Origin: Collimonas sp. OK607
GTDB taxonomy: Bacteria > Pseudomonadota > Gammaproteobacteria > Burkholderiales > Burkholderiaceae_D
NCBI RefSeq assembly: GCF_900111995.1
Contig: NZ_FOKF01000004.1
Location: 62,001-126,000 of the forward strand
Reading direction: 5' to 3'
Length of the DNA: 64,000 nt
Position numbers and translations under genes: made by a program. The notes beneath the pieces are model-generated. The model made no database searches and had not been told where the DNA came from. It saw only the letters and a program-made list of their open reading frames with translations. Of the stretch, positions 9,072 through 20,090 are shown one piece after another (position 1 is the stretch's first letter; the number at the start of each line of letters is the position of its first letter).

Positions 9072-10106
9072 ATGCGAACCTCTATTGGCATCGCTTTCGC
9101 GGCAATCGTCATGCTTGCGACAGCGTATTCCTATTCCCCACGGGAGACTGCCGCCAGCCAGGTAACCGTCAATGATGCCAGCCGCATGCAGGTCAATGCC
9201 ATCGTCCGCACCAAGGCCGGCCTGATAGCGGGCGGCGAGCTGGGAAAAATTTTCCTGTCGCACGACGACGGTCGCAGCTGGCTACCGGCGCACATGGCGA
9301 CGCAGCGCCAGGCCTTGATTACGCAAATGGTCTTTGCCGGTAACGGGACCGGCATCGCGGTGGGACACGAAGGGTGGATTTTGCGCAGCACCGACGACGG
9401 GCAATCCTGGCAGGAACAACATTTCGACGATAAAGACGGCGAGCCGCTGATGAGCGCCGCGCGCCTTCCTTCCGGTCGCTGGATCGCGGTTGGCGCGTTC
9501 GGCCGCATGTTGCAATCCGATGACGACGGTAAAACCTGGCGTTCGGAGACATTGCCGGGCGTCGATGACAAGCATTTGAACAATATCGTCGGCTCTGCCG
9601 ACGGCAGCGACTGGCTGATTCTGGGGGAGCGCGGCCTGTTGCTGGAATCGCACGACGGCGGCCAGCAATGGAACCTGATTCCGGCTTTTTACAATGGTTC
9701 GTTTTATGGCGCTGCCCGTGTCAGCGGAGTCGGCGGTGTCGACGGTAAGCGCTGGGTGATTTATGGCATGCGTGGCCATGTGTACTTCCGCAACGACGGC
9801 GACAGTAACTGGACAGCATCCAGGCTGCCGGTCATGGTTTCGGTGTTTGGCGCTGCGCATCTGCCTGACGGCCGCTTGCTGTTGTCTGGCGAAGGCGGCC
9901 TGGTGATGGTCAGCAATGATGGCGAGTCGTTCCAGACTCTGCAGATTGGCGGGCGTGCTGCGGTAATTACCATGGAGCCGATGCCTGATGGCAGCTTGCT
10001 GCTGGGTAGTACTTTTGGATTGAAGCGCTTGCCAGCGCCTGTAGCGAACATCGCCGGCATCACTGCCAGCGCGGCGACCACGCCCAACAACGGAGTAAAG
10101 AAATGA
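9072..10106 (+). CDS. YCF48/BNR-repeat periplasmic protein
   Basis: A 344-residue protein with an N-terminal hydrophobic signal or anchor (residues 1-24) and at least four Asp-box motifs of type S-x-D-x-G-x-x-W (SHDDGRSW, STDDGQSW, SDDDGKTW, SHDGGQQW), so a beta-propeller of the YCF48 type. It overlaps the following RND gene by four bases (ATGA), implying translational coupling and a shared complex. In related clusters YCF48, RND, DUF1302 and DUF1329 genes sit together; here the second pair lies at 1-2.8 kb. A role as periplasmic partner of the RND protein is inference. Confidence 0.85.
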   Translation: MRTSIGIAFAAIVMLATAYSYSPRETAASQVTVNDASRMQVNAIVRTKAGLIAGGELGKIFLSHDDGRSWLPAHMATQRQALITQMVFAGNGTGIAVGHEGWILRSTDDGQSWQEQHFDDKDGEPLMSAARLPSGRWIAVGAFGRMLQSDDDGKTWRSETLPGVDDKHLNNIVGSADGSDWLILGERGLLLESHDGGQQWNLIPAFYNGSFYGAARVSGVGGVDGKRWVIYGMRGHVYFRNDGDSNWTASRLPVMVSVFGAAHLPDGRLLLSGEGGLVMVSNDGESFQTLQIGGRAAVITMEPMPDGSLLLGSTFGLKRLPAPVANIAGITASAATTPNNGVKK

Positions 10107-12502
10107 AAGCTAATCCATCCCGCATCACCGTGGTTGTAGCGCAGCTCGCCAAAAAACTGATCAGTAACAGGCGCTGGCTGTCGGTGGTCTTTTTCATGCT
10201 GACCGTGGGCCTTGGCGCATCTGCTTTACGCACGCATCTCGATCCCGGATTCAACAAGCTCATACCGCAAAAAAATGAATACATGGCGGCGTTTCTGAAG
10301 TACGGGTCGATTTTTTCAGGCAGCAACCGGATTTTGGTCAACGTGCACTGGAAAGGCAAGGGGGATATCTACAATGCAGAGTTCCTGAAGACCTTGCACG
10401 CAGTGACCGATGAAGTATTTTTCACGCCAGGCGTCAACCGCGGGCAAGTGATGTCCATCTTCACGCCTAACGTCAGGTATATCGAGGTCACGGAAGACGG
10501 TTTTGTCGGTGAGGAGGTGGTACCGTCCCGCTTTGTCGCAGATGCGGCCGGGCTGGCTGAAGTGCGGTCGAATGTGGCCAGGTCGGGCCAGGTCGGGCAT
10601 CTCGTCTCGAACAACCTGAAGTCGGCGCTGGTGCAGGCGGATCTGCTCGAAACCGATCCGCAGACAGGTAAAAAGCTCGACTACGGGCAGGTAGCGCAGA
10701 AGCTGGAACAGATTCGCGCCCGCTTTAACAGTGACGACGTGGAAATCAATATCGTCGGCTTTGCCAAGGTGATCGGCGATGTGGTGGACGGATTACTGAC
10801 CGTCGTCACGTTTTTTGGTATCGCCTTTGTCATCACCGCTTTCCTGTTATGGCTGTACTCGCGTTCCGCCAGCCTGACGCTGCTGGCGCTGCTGGTGGCG
10901 CTGCTCCCTGTAGTCTGGTTGCTTGGCATCTTGCCGCTGCTGGGGCTTGGCATCGATCCGATGTCGATCCTGGTGCCTTTCCTGGTATTTTCCATTGGTG
11001 TGTCGCATGCCGTGCAAATGACTAACGCGTGGAAGCACGAAGTGCTGGTCGGGGCCGATGCCTCGCAAGCAGCGGAACGCGCCTTCTGCAAACTGGCCGT
11101 GCCTGGCACCGTTGCGCTGCTCACCAATGCACTTGGTTTCATGGTCATCATGCTGATCGACATACCGATGGTGCACGAGCTCGGAATCACTGCCTGCCTC
11201 GGCGTATTGTTGATGATCGCGACCAACAAGATGCTGTTGCCAATCGTACTGTCGCACCTGCATACCGACCGTATGAAATTGCATGAGGCGGCAGATAGCA
11301 ATAAGCGAGAAGGGCGCTGGTGGGCGATTTCCGCTTTCACTCAACCTGGCTACGCGCTGGCTGCGTTGGCGGTCGCCCTGGTGCTGCTGGGAGTGGGGGC
11401 GACGTATTCGCGTCATCTGCAAACTGGCGATATCGGCGCTGGCGTGCCGGAGTTGAGGGCGGACTCGCGCTATAACACCGACAATCGCAAGATTGTGGCT
11501 GACTATTCGATCGGCATGGATATTCTGTCTGTTTACGTTGAAACCAAGAATATGAGTGAAGCGTGCCTGAACTGGCCAATGATGAATGCGCTCGAACGCT
11601 TCGATTCGGCGATGCGTGGCGTCGACGGCGTGCGTTCGATCAGTACCGTCGCCTCCCTGGCAAAACTGGCTGCTGCCAGCCGCAACGAAGGCAATCCCCG
11701 CTGGGCAGCGTTGCAGCGTAGCGAGTCCGGCCTGCGCTCCGGCGCCCGCGCCGCCGACCCTGCACTCGGCATGAATACCGACGGCTGCCAGATCGTCAAT
11801 TTGACGATTTATCTCAGGGATCATCAAGGGGCGACGTTAAAACACGTGGTCGGCGAAGTGCGTAAATTCATCGATGCCGAAAAGACGCCGGACGTTCAAT
11901 TCCGTCTCGCCGGCGGCAATGCCGGCGTGGCGGCGGCCACCAACGATGCCGTCGAACATGCGGAAGTCCAGATGCTGGCCGCTATTTTTGGCGCCATCAC
12001 ACTGTTGTGCTGGCTGGCCTTCCGTTCGTGGAAAGCCATTTTATGCATCGTCATCCCATTGATGCTGGTGTCCATCCTGTGCAATGCACTCATGGCGATA
12101 CTGCATGTGGGATTGAAAGTGTCGACATTGCCGGTGATTGCGCTCGGTGTGGGAGTAGGCGTGGATTACGGTATTTACCTGTACGAGCGGCTGCAGCACG
12201 AATTGGCCGAAGGCGCCAGCCTGCGCGAGGCGTTTTACCAGGCGATGCGGCAGCGCGGTACGGCGGCTGTTTTCACCGCGGTCACAATGTCGATCGGGGT
12301 CGGAACCTGGGCCTTCTCTTCGTTGAAATTCCAGGCCGACATGGGGATGTTGCTGGCCTTCATGTTTCTGGTTAATCTGCTCGGGGCCGTGTTCTTGTTG
12401 CCTGCGCTGGCATGCTGCCTGAATGTCGGCGTGCACCGCAAGCAGAAGAAGTCGGCGTCGGCAGCCGCGGTCAAGGACGAGCAATCGTTGACGATCGGCT
12501 AA
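10103..12502 (+). CDS. RND/MMPL-family transporter
   Basis: A 799-residue protein with the internal two-fold repeat of the RND superfamily. One membrane helix lies near residue 25, followed by a large periplasmic loop, then a block of five or six helices from about residue 235 containing the sterol-sensing-like stretch, then a second loop and a second helix block from about 615. The second block has a Gly-Val-Gly-Val-Asp-Tyr-Gly motif around the proton-relay helix. The family moves lipids and other hydrophobic molecules out of the inner membrane or periplasm. Coupled to YCF48 by overlap. With DUF1302/DUF1329 it would make a trans-envelope system for a lipophilic compound. Direction of transport is not known. 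Confidence 0.88.
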   Translation: MKANPSRITVVVAQLAKKLISNRRWLSVVFFMLTVGLGASALRTHLDPGFNKLIPQKNEYMAAFLKYGSIFSGSNRILVNVHWKGKGDIYNAEFLKTLHAVTDEVFFTPGVNRGQVMSIFTPNVRYIEVTEDGFVGEEVVPSRFVADAAGLAEVRSNVARSGQVGHLVSNNLKSALVQADLLETDPQTGKKLDYGQVAQKLEQIRARFNSDDVEINIVGFAKVIGDVVDGLLTVVTFFGIAFVITAFLLWLYSRSASLTLLALLVALLPVVWLLGILPLLGLGIDPMSILVPFLVFSIGVSHAVQMTNAWKHEVLVGADASQAAERAFCKLAVPGTVALLTNALGFMVIMLIDIPMVHELGITACLGVLLMIATNKMLLPIVLSHLHTDRMKLHEAADSNKREGRWWAISAFTQPGYALAALAVALVLLGVGATYSRHLQTGDIGAGVPELRADSRYNTDNRKIVADYSIGMDILSVYVETKNMSEACLNWPMMNALERFDSAMRGVDGVRSISTVASLAKLAAASRNEGNPRWAALQRSESGLRSGARAADPALGMNTDGCQIVNLTIYLRDHQGATLKHVVGEVRKFIDAEKTPDVQFRLAGGNAGVAAATNDAVEHAEVQMLAAIFGAITLLCWLAFRSWKAILCIVIPLMLVSILCNALMAILHVGLKVSTLPVIALGVGVGVDYGIYLYERLQHELAEGASLREAFYQAMRQRGTAAVFTAVTMSIGVGTWAFSSLKFQADMGMLLAFMFLVNLLGAVFLLPALACCLNVGVHRKQKKSASAAAVKDEQSLTIG

Positions 12503-12686
12503 AGTCCAATTGGCAGTAAAGGAGGGGGGCGTCCTATCTCAAACCGGCCCCCGCGAGTATGTCAAATCCAGTGCGTTATTACCGCAACACTGGCTGCAAA
12601 GATTCTCCTGCATCAACCCTGACTCTTAGAAGATTTTTGTAACAGCCTTGTCGAGACTTCGTCTCCGAACATTGGTTGAATGTAAA

Positions 12687-12720
12687 TATACTCTAGAGTG
12701 TATTTTTATATTAAAGTATA
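12687..12720. promoter_or_regulatory. Operator-like double dyad upstream of the arylsulfatase gene
   Basis: In a 360-base gap, an AT-rich block carries a TATACT-type half-site within the perfect palindrome ACTCTAGAGT (12690-12699) and a second element TATATTAAAGTATA (12707-12720). The block aligns with the reverse complement of the element at 19930-19961 over about 35 bases, including a shared ATTTTTATATT core. It is a plausible TetR operator overlapping a promoter for the arylsulfatase-TetR pair. Confidence 0.5.
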
Positions 12721-12862
12721 CAAATATATCTGAATCGACTACAGTGCTAATAGCCGTCATGGCGGGCAGCAGGGCGCCCGCGTTGCGACTGCATTTGACG
12801 CCGAGGGTTGGTCCGTCGGCGTGCCCAGCCCACGAGGCGTCACGTAGTCAACAGGGGTAACG

Positions 12863-15148
12863 ATGGAAAACAGAGCGACCGCGCAGCAGCAAGACGTGCT
12901 GCCAAGACCCGAGCAAACATCCGGCGGCACCTTTGGCCGCACTCCCGCAGAATCCGATCTGCCGCAATGGCCGGATGCGCCGCAGCCACCTGCTGGCGCA
13001 CCGAATGTCCTGGTGATCCTGACCGACGATATCGGCTATGGCGCCAGTAGTACCTTCGGCGGCCCGATTCCGACGCCGACGCTGGATGCGCTCGCCAGGA
13101 TCGGGCTGCGTTATACCGAATTCCATACTACCGCGATGTGTTCGCCGACCCGCGCCGCATTGCTGACCGGGCGTAATCACCATGAAGTCGGCGCCGGTCG
13201 TGTGACCGAGTCGGCGACCGCCTACGACGGTTACACCAGCATCATCCCCAAAAGCGCTGCGACGATTGCGGAGTTGCTACGCCTGCATGGCTATTCCACC
13301 GCGCTGATCGGCAAGTACCATAATGTGCCGGACTGGGAGAGCGGGCCGGCGGGGCCGTTCGACCATTGGCCGACCTCGATGGGTTTTCAGCATTTCTATG
13401 GTTTCCTGGGCGGCGGCACGAATCAGTGGGCGCCCGGCCTGTTTCAGGGCACGCAACCGATCGAACCGCCGCACGACGATCCGACCTACATTCTCGAACG
13501 CGATCTGGCCGACCAGGCCATCACCTGGATTCAGCGGCAAAAGTCCGCGGCGCCGGACAAACCATTCTTCATGCATTACGCTACCGCTTCGGGGCATTCG
13601 CCGCACCACGCGCCTAAAGACTGGATTGCAAAATTCAAAGGGCAATTTGACCAGGGATGGGACGGCATCCGCGAGGCAACGCTTGCGCGCCAGAAGGCTT
13701 GTGGCGTGGTACCCGAGAATACGTTGTTGACCGAGCGTCCAGACGAAATCGCACCCTGGGATTCGTTGTCCGACGACGAAAAAAAAATCTACGCCCGGAT
13801 GATCGAAGTCTATGCGGCTACGGTGGCGTACTCCGATCATCAGGTGGGGCGGGTGATCGACGCTCTGCGCGATATGGGCCAGCTCGACAATACCCTGGTA
13901 GTTTTTATCCAGGGCGATAACGGTGCCAGTGCCGAAGGTGGTCCGCACGGTGAGCTGAATGAAACCCTGTTCATGAACGGCATGTCGGAAGATATCTCGG
14001 TACTGCTCGAACATCTCGACGAATTCGGCGGGCCGATGGCGTACAACCATTATCCGGTGGGCTGGGCGCACGCGATGGACACGCCATTTCAGTGGTTCAA
14101 GCAAGTAGCCTCGCATTTTGGCGGCACCCGTAACGGTATGGTGATGGCGTGGCCGGAGCGGATCCGGAACCAGGGTGAAGTCCGCTCACAGTTTCATCAC
14201 GTGATCGACATTGCGCCTACGATCCTGGATATTCTCGGCCTGGGCGCGCCTGCGATCGTCAACGGCGTTCCGCAAAAACCGATGGCCGGGGTCAGCATGG
14301 CTTACACGTTCGATGACCCCAAAGCGCCCTCGGCGCGCAAAACGCAGTATTTCGAACTGGTAGGCAATCGCGCCATCTATCACGATGGCTGGGTTGCGGC
14401 TGCCGGCCCGGTCGAAATGCCGTGGGCCTTTTCGATGGACATCAAATCGATCGACGACATCAAGTGGGAGCTGTATCACGTCGCCAACGATTACAGCGAA
14501 GCTATCGACCTGGCAGATCGGGAGCCGGAAAAATTGCGTCAGATGCAGGATCTGTTCTGGATCGAAGCGGCGCGCAACCATGTGCTGCCGATCATGCGCG
14601 GCACCGCCAACATGCCGGGGCCGGCCAAGCCGAGCACCGTGCGCGGCCGCACCGGGTTTGTCTACTATCCCGGCACGCGCAGGGTGCCGCCGGGCAGCTC
14701 GCCCAATTTGACCAACCGATCGTTTCTCGTCGCGGCTGACGTCGACTTGCCTTCCAGCGCCGTCAACGGCATGCTTTTTAGCCAAGGCGGGCGCTTTGGC
14801 GGACATGCTTTGTATCTGCTCGATGGCGTTCTTGTCTACCATTACAACCTGCTCGGCAAGGCGCGCTTTTCGATTGTCTCCGCCGACAAGATGCCTGCCG
14901 GGCGGCACGTCCTCGGGATTGATTTCAAGGCGGATGGCGGTGGTTTCGGCAAGGGTGGCAACGTCACGCTACTGATCGATGGCAGGCCTGGCGGAGAAGG
15001 ACGCATCGAAAAGACGGTGCCTTGGGTCATGTCTTACGTGGAAGGACTCAATGTCGGGTTGGATACCGGTACTCCGGTCAGCGAAGATTATCGTGTGCCT
15101 TTCGCCTTTACAGGGACGCTGCACACCGTCACGGTAACGCTGAAATAG
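12863..15148 (+). CDS. Arylsulfatase (formylglycine-type sulfatase)
   Basis: A 761-residue type I sulfatase that hydrolyses sulfate esters. Metal-binding Asp55-Asp56 lie in ILTDDIGYG, and the formylglycine signature is Cys93-Ser-Pro-Thr-Arg97. A later GDNGASAEGG contributes the metal-binding Asp-Asn. The C-terminal 150 residues form a beta-rich domain seen in long bacterial arylsulfatases. No signal peptide is visible, so a cytoplasmic enzyme is likely. AGGGG lies 6 bases before the ATG. A TetR gene follows 21 bases later. No formylglycine-generating enzyme lies in the window, so maturation must rely on a gene elsewhere. Two relics of this gene's 3' end occur at 25.5 and 42.3 kb. Confidence 0.92.
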   Translation: MENRATAQQQDVLPRPEQTSGGTFGRTPAESDLPQWPDAPQPPAGAPNVLVILTDDIGYGASSTFGGPIPTPTLDALARIGLRYTEFHTTAMCSPTRAALLTGRNHHEVGAGRVTESATAYDGYTSIIPKSAATIAELLRLHGYSTALIGKYHNVPDWESGPAGPFDHWPTSMGFQHFYGFLGGGTNQWAPGLFQGTQPIEPPHDDPTYILERDLADQAITWIQRQKSAAPDKPFFMHYATASGHSPHHAPKDWIAKFKGQFDQGWDGIREATLARQKACGVVPENTLLTERPDEIAPWDSLSDDEKKIYARMIEVYAATVAYSDHQVGRVIDALRDMGQLDNTLVVFIQGDNGASAEGGPHGELNETLFMNGMSEDISVLLEHLDEFGGPMAYNHYPVGWAHAMDTPFQWFKQVASHFGGTRNGMVMAWPERIRNQGEVRSQFHHVIDIAPTILDILGLGAPAIVNGVPQKPMAGVSMAYTFDDPKAPSARKTQYFELVGNRAIYHDGWVAAAGPVEMPWAFSMDIKSIDDIKWELYHVANDYSEAIDLADREPEKLRQMQDLFWIEAARNHVLPIMRGTANMPGPAKPSTVRGRTGFVYYPGTRRVPPGSSPNLTNRSFLVAADVDLPSSAVNGMLFSQGGRFGGHALYLLDGVLVYHYNLLGKARFSIVSADKMPAGRHVLGIDFKADGGGFGKGGNVTLLIDGRPGGEGRIEKTVPWVMSYVEGLNVGLDTGTPVSEDYRVPFAFTGTLHTVTVTLK

Positions 15149-15169
15149 ATATAGCATCAACCAGTCTAT

Positions 15170-15802
15170 ATGGAAGAAAATAGCATGCTACAGTCGCGCA
15201 GAGAGCGCAACAAATCGAATACGCTGGCGCGTCTGCTGGACGCCGCGCGGCAACTCTTTGCCGAAAAAGGCGTCACCGGAACTACCATCGACGACATCAC
15301 GGATCGCGCCGATGTCGGGCGGGCTACCTTCTTCAATTATTTTCAGAGCAAGGACGCTGTCCTGCAGGCGCTCTGGATCGAGCAAGTGTCGAATTTCAGC
15401 GTGACGGTCGACGAGCAGCTCGCCTTGCGCTTATCGACTGGTAAGCGCATCGAAAATCTGTTTCGTGCGTTCGAAGCGGGGACGGCGAAGTGGCCTGATT
15501 ATCTGAAAGCCGTGACCGGCGAACTCGAACGCGAATGGAATACGCAAGCCACCGGCCGCTATCGCCTGGAACGTTTTCATGCTGCGCTGGCCCCGCTTAT
15601 CGAAGCCGGGATTGTCCAGGGCGACATGCGCACCGACTATGCGGCGGATTTTCTGATCCAGATGATCGGTTCCGCGTATTTGTCGGTGGTGCGCTATTGG
15701 CGGCTGTATCCGGATGACGATTTGCCAGCCCGTATCACCGAGACGACGCGCTTCTTGTCCGAGGTGATTCGACCCGTGGCCAAGGCGGGCACGCCAACCT
15801 GA
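15170..15802 (+). CDS. TetR/AcrR-family transcriptional regulator (copy 1)
   Basis: A 210-residue regulator with an N-terminal TetR helix-turn-helix at about 38-60, recognition helix Gly-Arg-Ala-Thr-Phe-Phe-Asn-Tyr-Phe, and a C-terminal ligand domain. It lies 21 bases after the arylsulfatase gene, probably in the same transcript, and downstream of the operator-like block at 12.69 kb, which suggests autoregulation. It aligns without gaps over its first 70 residues to the TetR at 41.5 kb. ATG at 15170 is kept because it matches that paralogue's length; ATG at 15185 has the better ribosome site (GGAAGA) and is possible. The ligand, perhaps an acyl-CoA, is unknown. Confidence 0.85.
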   Translation: MEENSMLQSRRERNKSNTLARLLDAARQLFAEKGVTGTTIDDITDRADVGRATFFNYFQSKDAVLQALWIEQVSNFSVTVDEQLALRLSTGKRIENLFRAFEAGTAKWPDYLKAVTGELEREWNTQATGRYRLERFHAALAPLIEAGIVQGDMRTDYAADFLIQMIGSAYLSVVRYWRLYPDDDLPARITETTRFLSEVIRPVAKAGTPT

Positions 15803-15828
15803 AAAAACAGGCGCTGCGCCAATTCTTC

Positions 15829-16494
15829 TTAACGGTGGAAATGTACTGCGCAGGCTAACTCCGCGCGATCGGTACGGCAGGTGTTGGCATCGATCGTGGT
15901 GTCTTCGTAACCGAACGAAATACCGAACAACAGTCGGAACGAAGGAGCGACATCCAGCACTTCACGCACCACCTGCGGGTGAAAACTAAGCGATGTTTGC
16001 GGACAGGAGGCGATGCCGTGCGCAGCCATCGCCAGCATCAGGGTTTGTGTGTACATGCCGCAATCGGCCGCTTCGCGCATACCGAAGGGCTCAGGCAGAA
16101 ATACGAACGCCACGTGCGGCGCGCCGAAAAATTCAAAGTTGCGTTGAAAACTGCGCGCGCGTCCAGCCTTGTCGTCGCGCGCAATTCCCATCGCGCCATA
16201 GAGTCGAATTGCGGCATCGTACTGACGCTCACGGTAGATGCCATCGTATTTACCGTCATACGGGAAGTCCGGCGCATATCTGGCCGGGTCGAGCGTTGCC
16301 TGGCTTAGATGTTGCTGCAGCCTGTCGCGGGATGCGGCGGAGGCAACATGGGTTATCCATGGCTGGGTGTTGCAGTTCGACGGCGCATATTGCGCCAGCG
16401 AGAATATTTCGGATAAGGTTGCCGCGGGTACTTCTGCAGGCAGGAAACCTCGAATCGAGCGGCGGGAACGGATTGTATCTGCTGTGGTAAGCAT
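15829..16494 (-). CDS. Nitroreductase-family FMN oxidoreductase
   Basis: A 221-residue protein starting Met-Leu-Thr-Thr at 16494; the longer open frame to 16737 has no family resemblance before that point. The motif RSRRSIRGF near the N-terminus and APSNCNTQPW at about 35-45 are the FMN-binding signatures of the nitroreductase fold. A mid-protein AAHGIASCPQ is also typical. These enzymes reduce nitro groups, quinones or enones with NAD(P)H and can act as flavin-dependent reductases. It is convergent with the TetR gene and 40 bases downstream of the dienoyl-CoA reductase-like gene, so it may serve the same reductive step. Confidence 0.85.
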   Translation of the reverse strand: MLTTADTIRSRRSIRGFLPAEVPAATLSEIFSLAQYAPSNCNTQPWITHVASAASRDRLQQHLSQATLDPARYAPDFPYDGKYDGIYRERQYDAAIRLYGAMGIARDDKAGRARSFQRNFEFFGAPHVAFVFLPEPFGMREAADCGMYTQTLMLAMAAHGIASCPQTSLSFHPQVVREVLDVAPSFRLLFGISFGYEDTTIDANTCRTDRAELACAVHFHR

Positions 16495-16534
16495 GGGATG
16501 ATTTCTCACGGTGAGGAATGGTTGCAGGTAAATA

Positions 16535-18598
<2,064 letters not shown>

Positions 18599-18602
18599 TC
18601 AC

Positions 18603-19766
18603 TTACAAGCTTGCATATTGCATATTGCGAAGGCGCACGATGTGCTCTGCGTCGTAACCCAGTTCGGCCAGTATGGCATCGGTGTCTTCGCCAGCGTGGG
18701 TTCCGGCGCCGGGTGGCCTGGCCGGCGTGCGTGAGAAGCGTGGCGCCGGAGCCGGCTGTTGTTTGCCATTGACTTCGACGAATACGCCGCGTTCTGCATT
18801 GTGCGGGTGTCGCGGCGCTTGTTCCAGGCTGAGTACCGGCGCGAAACATACATCGCTACCCTCTAGCAGGGCACACCATTCGTCCCGGCTGCGGGTCTTG
18901 ATCAGGGCCGCCACGCGCGCTTTGAGCAGCGGCCATTGGCGACTGTCGTATTGATGAATGGGATCAACGTCGCTTAAACCAAGGCGCTGCAACAGTTCGG
19001 CATAAAATTGCGGCTCGATCGCGCCCAGCGTGATCGCCAGGCCGTCCGCGCATTCAAATACTTCATAAAACGGCGAGGTATTCAAAAAGAAATTGTGTTC
19101 GGGATCATCCCGCCAGAATTCTACGCCACGCAGTGTATGCACCAAGGCGCTCAAAGCGGCCACGCCGTCGACAATCGAAGCATCAATCACCTGACCTTTG
19201 CCCGATTGCCGCGTTTCCAGCAGTGCGCAGACAATGCCGAAGGCGAGAAACATCGCGCCGCCACCCATGTCGCCGACGATGGAAGGCGGTATAACCGGTA
19301 ACTGTCCCGGGCGCGCCGAGATATCGAGAACGCCAGTCAACGCAACATAATTGATGTCATGACCAGCCGCTTGCGCCAGCGGCCCGGTCTGCCCCCAGCC
19401 TGTCATACGCCCGTAGATAAGCTTGGCATTGCGCGCATGAACAGCGTCGGGGCCAAATCCGAGGCGTTCCATGACGCCGGGGCGAAAGCCTTCTATCAGC
19501 ACGTCAGCTGTTGCAAGCAGACGCCAGGCCGCATCACGGCCACTATCCGTCTTCAGATCGAGTGCGATCGAGCGTTTGCCGCGATTCATCGCCACCCGGG
19601 GACTGTTGGGGCGAATGTCGCTGCAGCGCTCGATCACGATCACCTCCGCGCCCATGTCGGCCAGCATCATGCCGGCAAACGGTCCCGGGCCGATGCCGGC
19701 AAATTCGATCACGCGAATGCCCGTCAAAGGGCCGTGGCTGGAGGGCGAAGCGGATGTAGTGTTCAT
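18603..19766 (-). CDS. Alpha-methylacyl-CoA racemase (CaiB/BaiF superfamily)
   Basis: A 387-residue class III CoA-transferase fold protein. Three residues pick out the racemase branch: His136 in AAGHDINYVALTG, Asp166 in GDMGGGAM and Glu251 in GAIEPQF. Their mutual spacing matches the His126/Asp156/Glu241 triad of mycobacterial alpha-methylacyl-CoA racemase exactly. The enzyme epimerises 2-methyl-branched acyl-CoA thioesters so that stereospecific acyl-CoA dehydrogenases can act, as in sterol side chains and isoprenoid acids. It is divergent from the MFS gene, with the operator-like block at 19.94 kb between them. This gene gives the strongest clue that the island's substrate is methyl-branched. 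Confidence 0.9.
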   Translation of the reverse strand: MNTTSASPSSHGPLTGIRVIEFAGIGPGPFAGMMLADMGAEVIVIERCSDIRPNSPRVAMNRGKRSIALDLKTDSGRDAAWRLLATADVLIEGFRPGVMERLGFGPDAVHARNAKLIYGRMTGWGQTGPLAQAAGHDINYVALTGVLDISARPGQLPVIPPSIVGDMGGGAMFLAFGIVCALLETRQSGKGQVIDASIVDGVAALSALVHTLRGVEFWRDDPEHNFFLNTSPFYEVFECADGLAITLGAIEPQFYAELLQRLGLSDVDPIHQYDSRQWPLLKARVAALIKTRSRDEWCALLEGSDVCFAPVLSLEQAPRHPHNAERGVFVEVNGKQQPAPAPRFSRTPARPPGAGTHAGEDTDAILAELGYDAEHIVRLRNMQYASL

Positions 19767-19929
19767 TTGTAGTAAGAGAGTGATTGAAAATCAGATTGAT
19801 CTTAGTGTCGCTTGCCGTAGCGCCCAAACGACCGCCATTGCCGACTGCATGTAAAACCGCTTAAAGCCACTCAAAGCAATTTCACGCCATTTAACGCAAT
19901 TTAATTTTATGTGTTGCAACACCTAAATG

Positions 19930-19961
19930 TATACCAAAATATAAAAATAACCTTTAGTATA
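19930..19961. promoter_or_regulatory. Operator-like double dyad between racemase and MFS genes
   Basis: In the 324-base divergent gap, two 14-bp elements lie 18 bases apart: TATACCAAAATATA (19930-19943) and TAACCTTTAGTATA (19948-19961). The block is AT-rich and its reverse complement aligns with the one upstream of the arylsulfatase gene. Its place between divergent genes fits a repressor controlling both. The rest of the gap shows no gene. Confidence 0.5.
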
Positions 19962-20090
19962 TAAATATGTGATGTTGAGTCGCATTGACCGGCGAGCTGA
20001 AGCCGTGAGAAGAGTCGTGACAAAAGCCGATTTTTACTGGCATGACGCGAGGCAGCGTTCTGCTACAACATAAGAAATCCCGGAGAGAAA

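Noticed and set aside
12510-12560. GC-rich inverted repeat after the RND gene as a terminator
   Set aside because: The arms (GGGGGC and GCCCCC) are separated by about 16 bases and no T-run follows.
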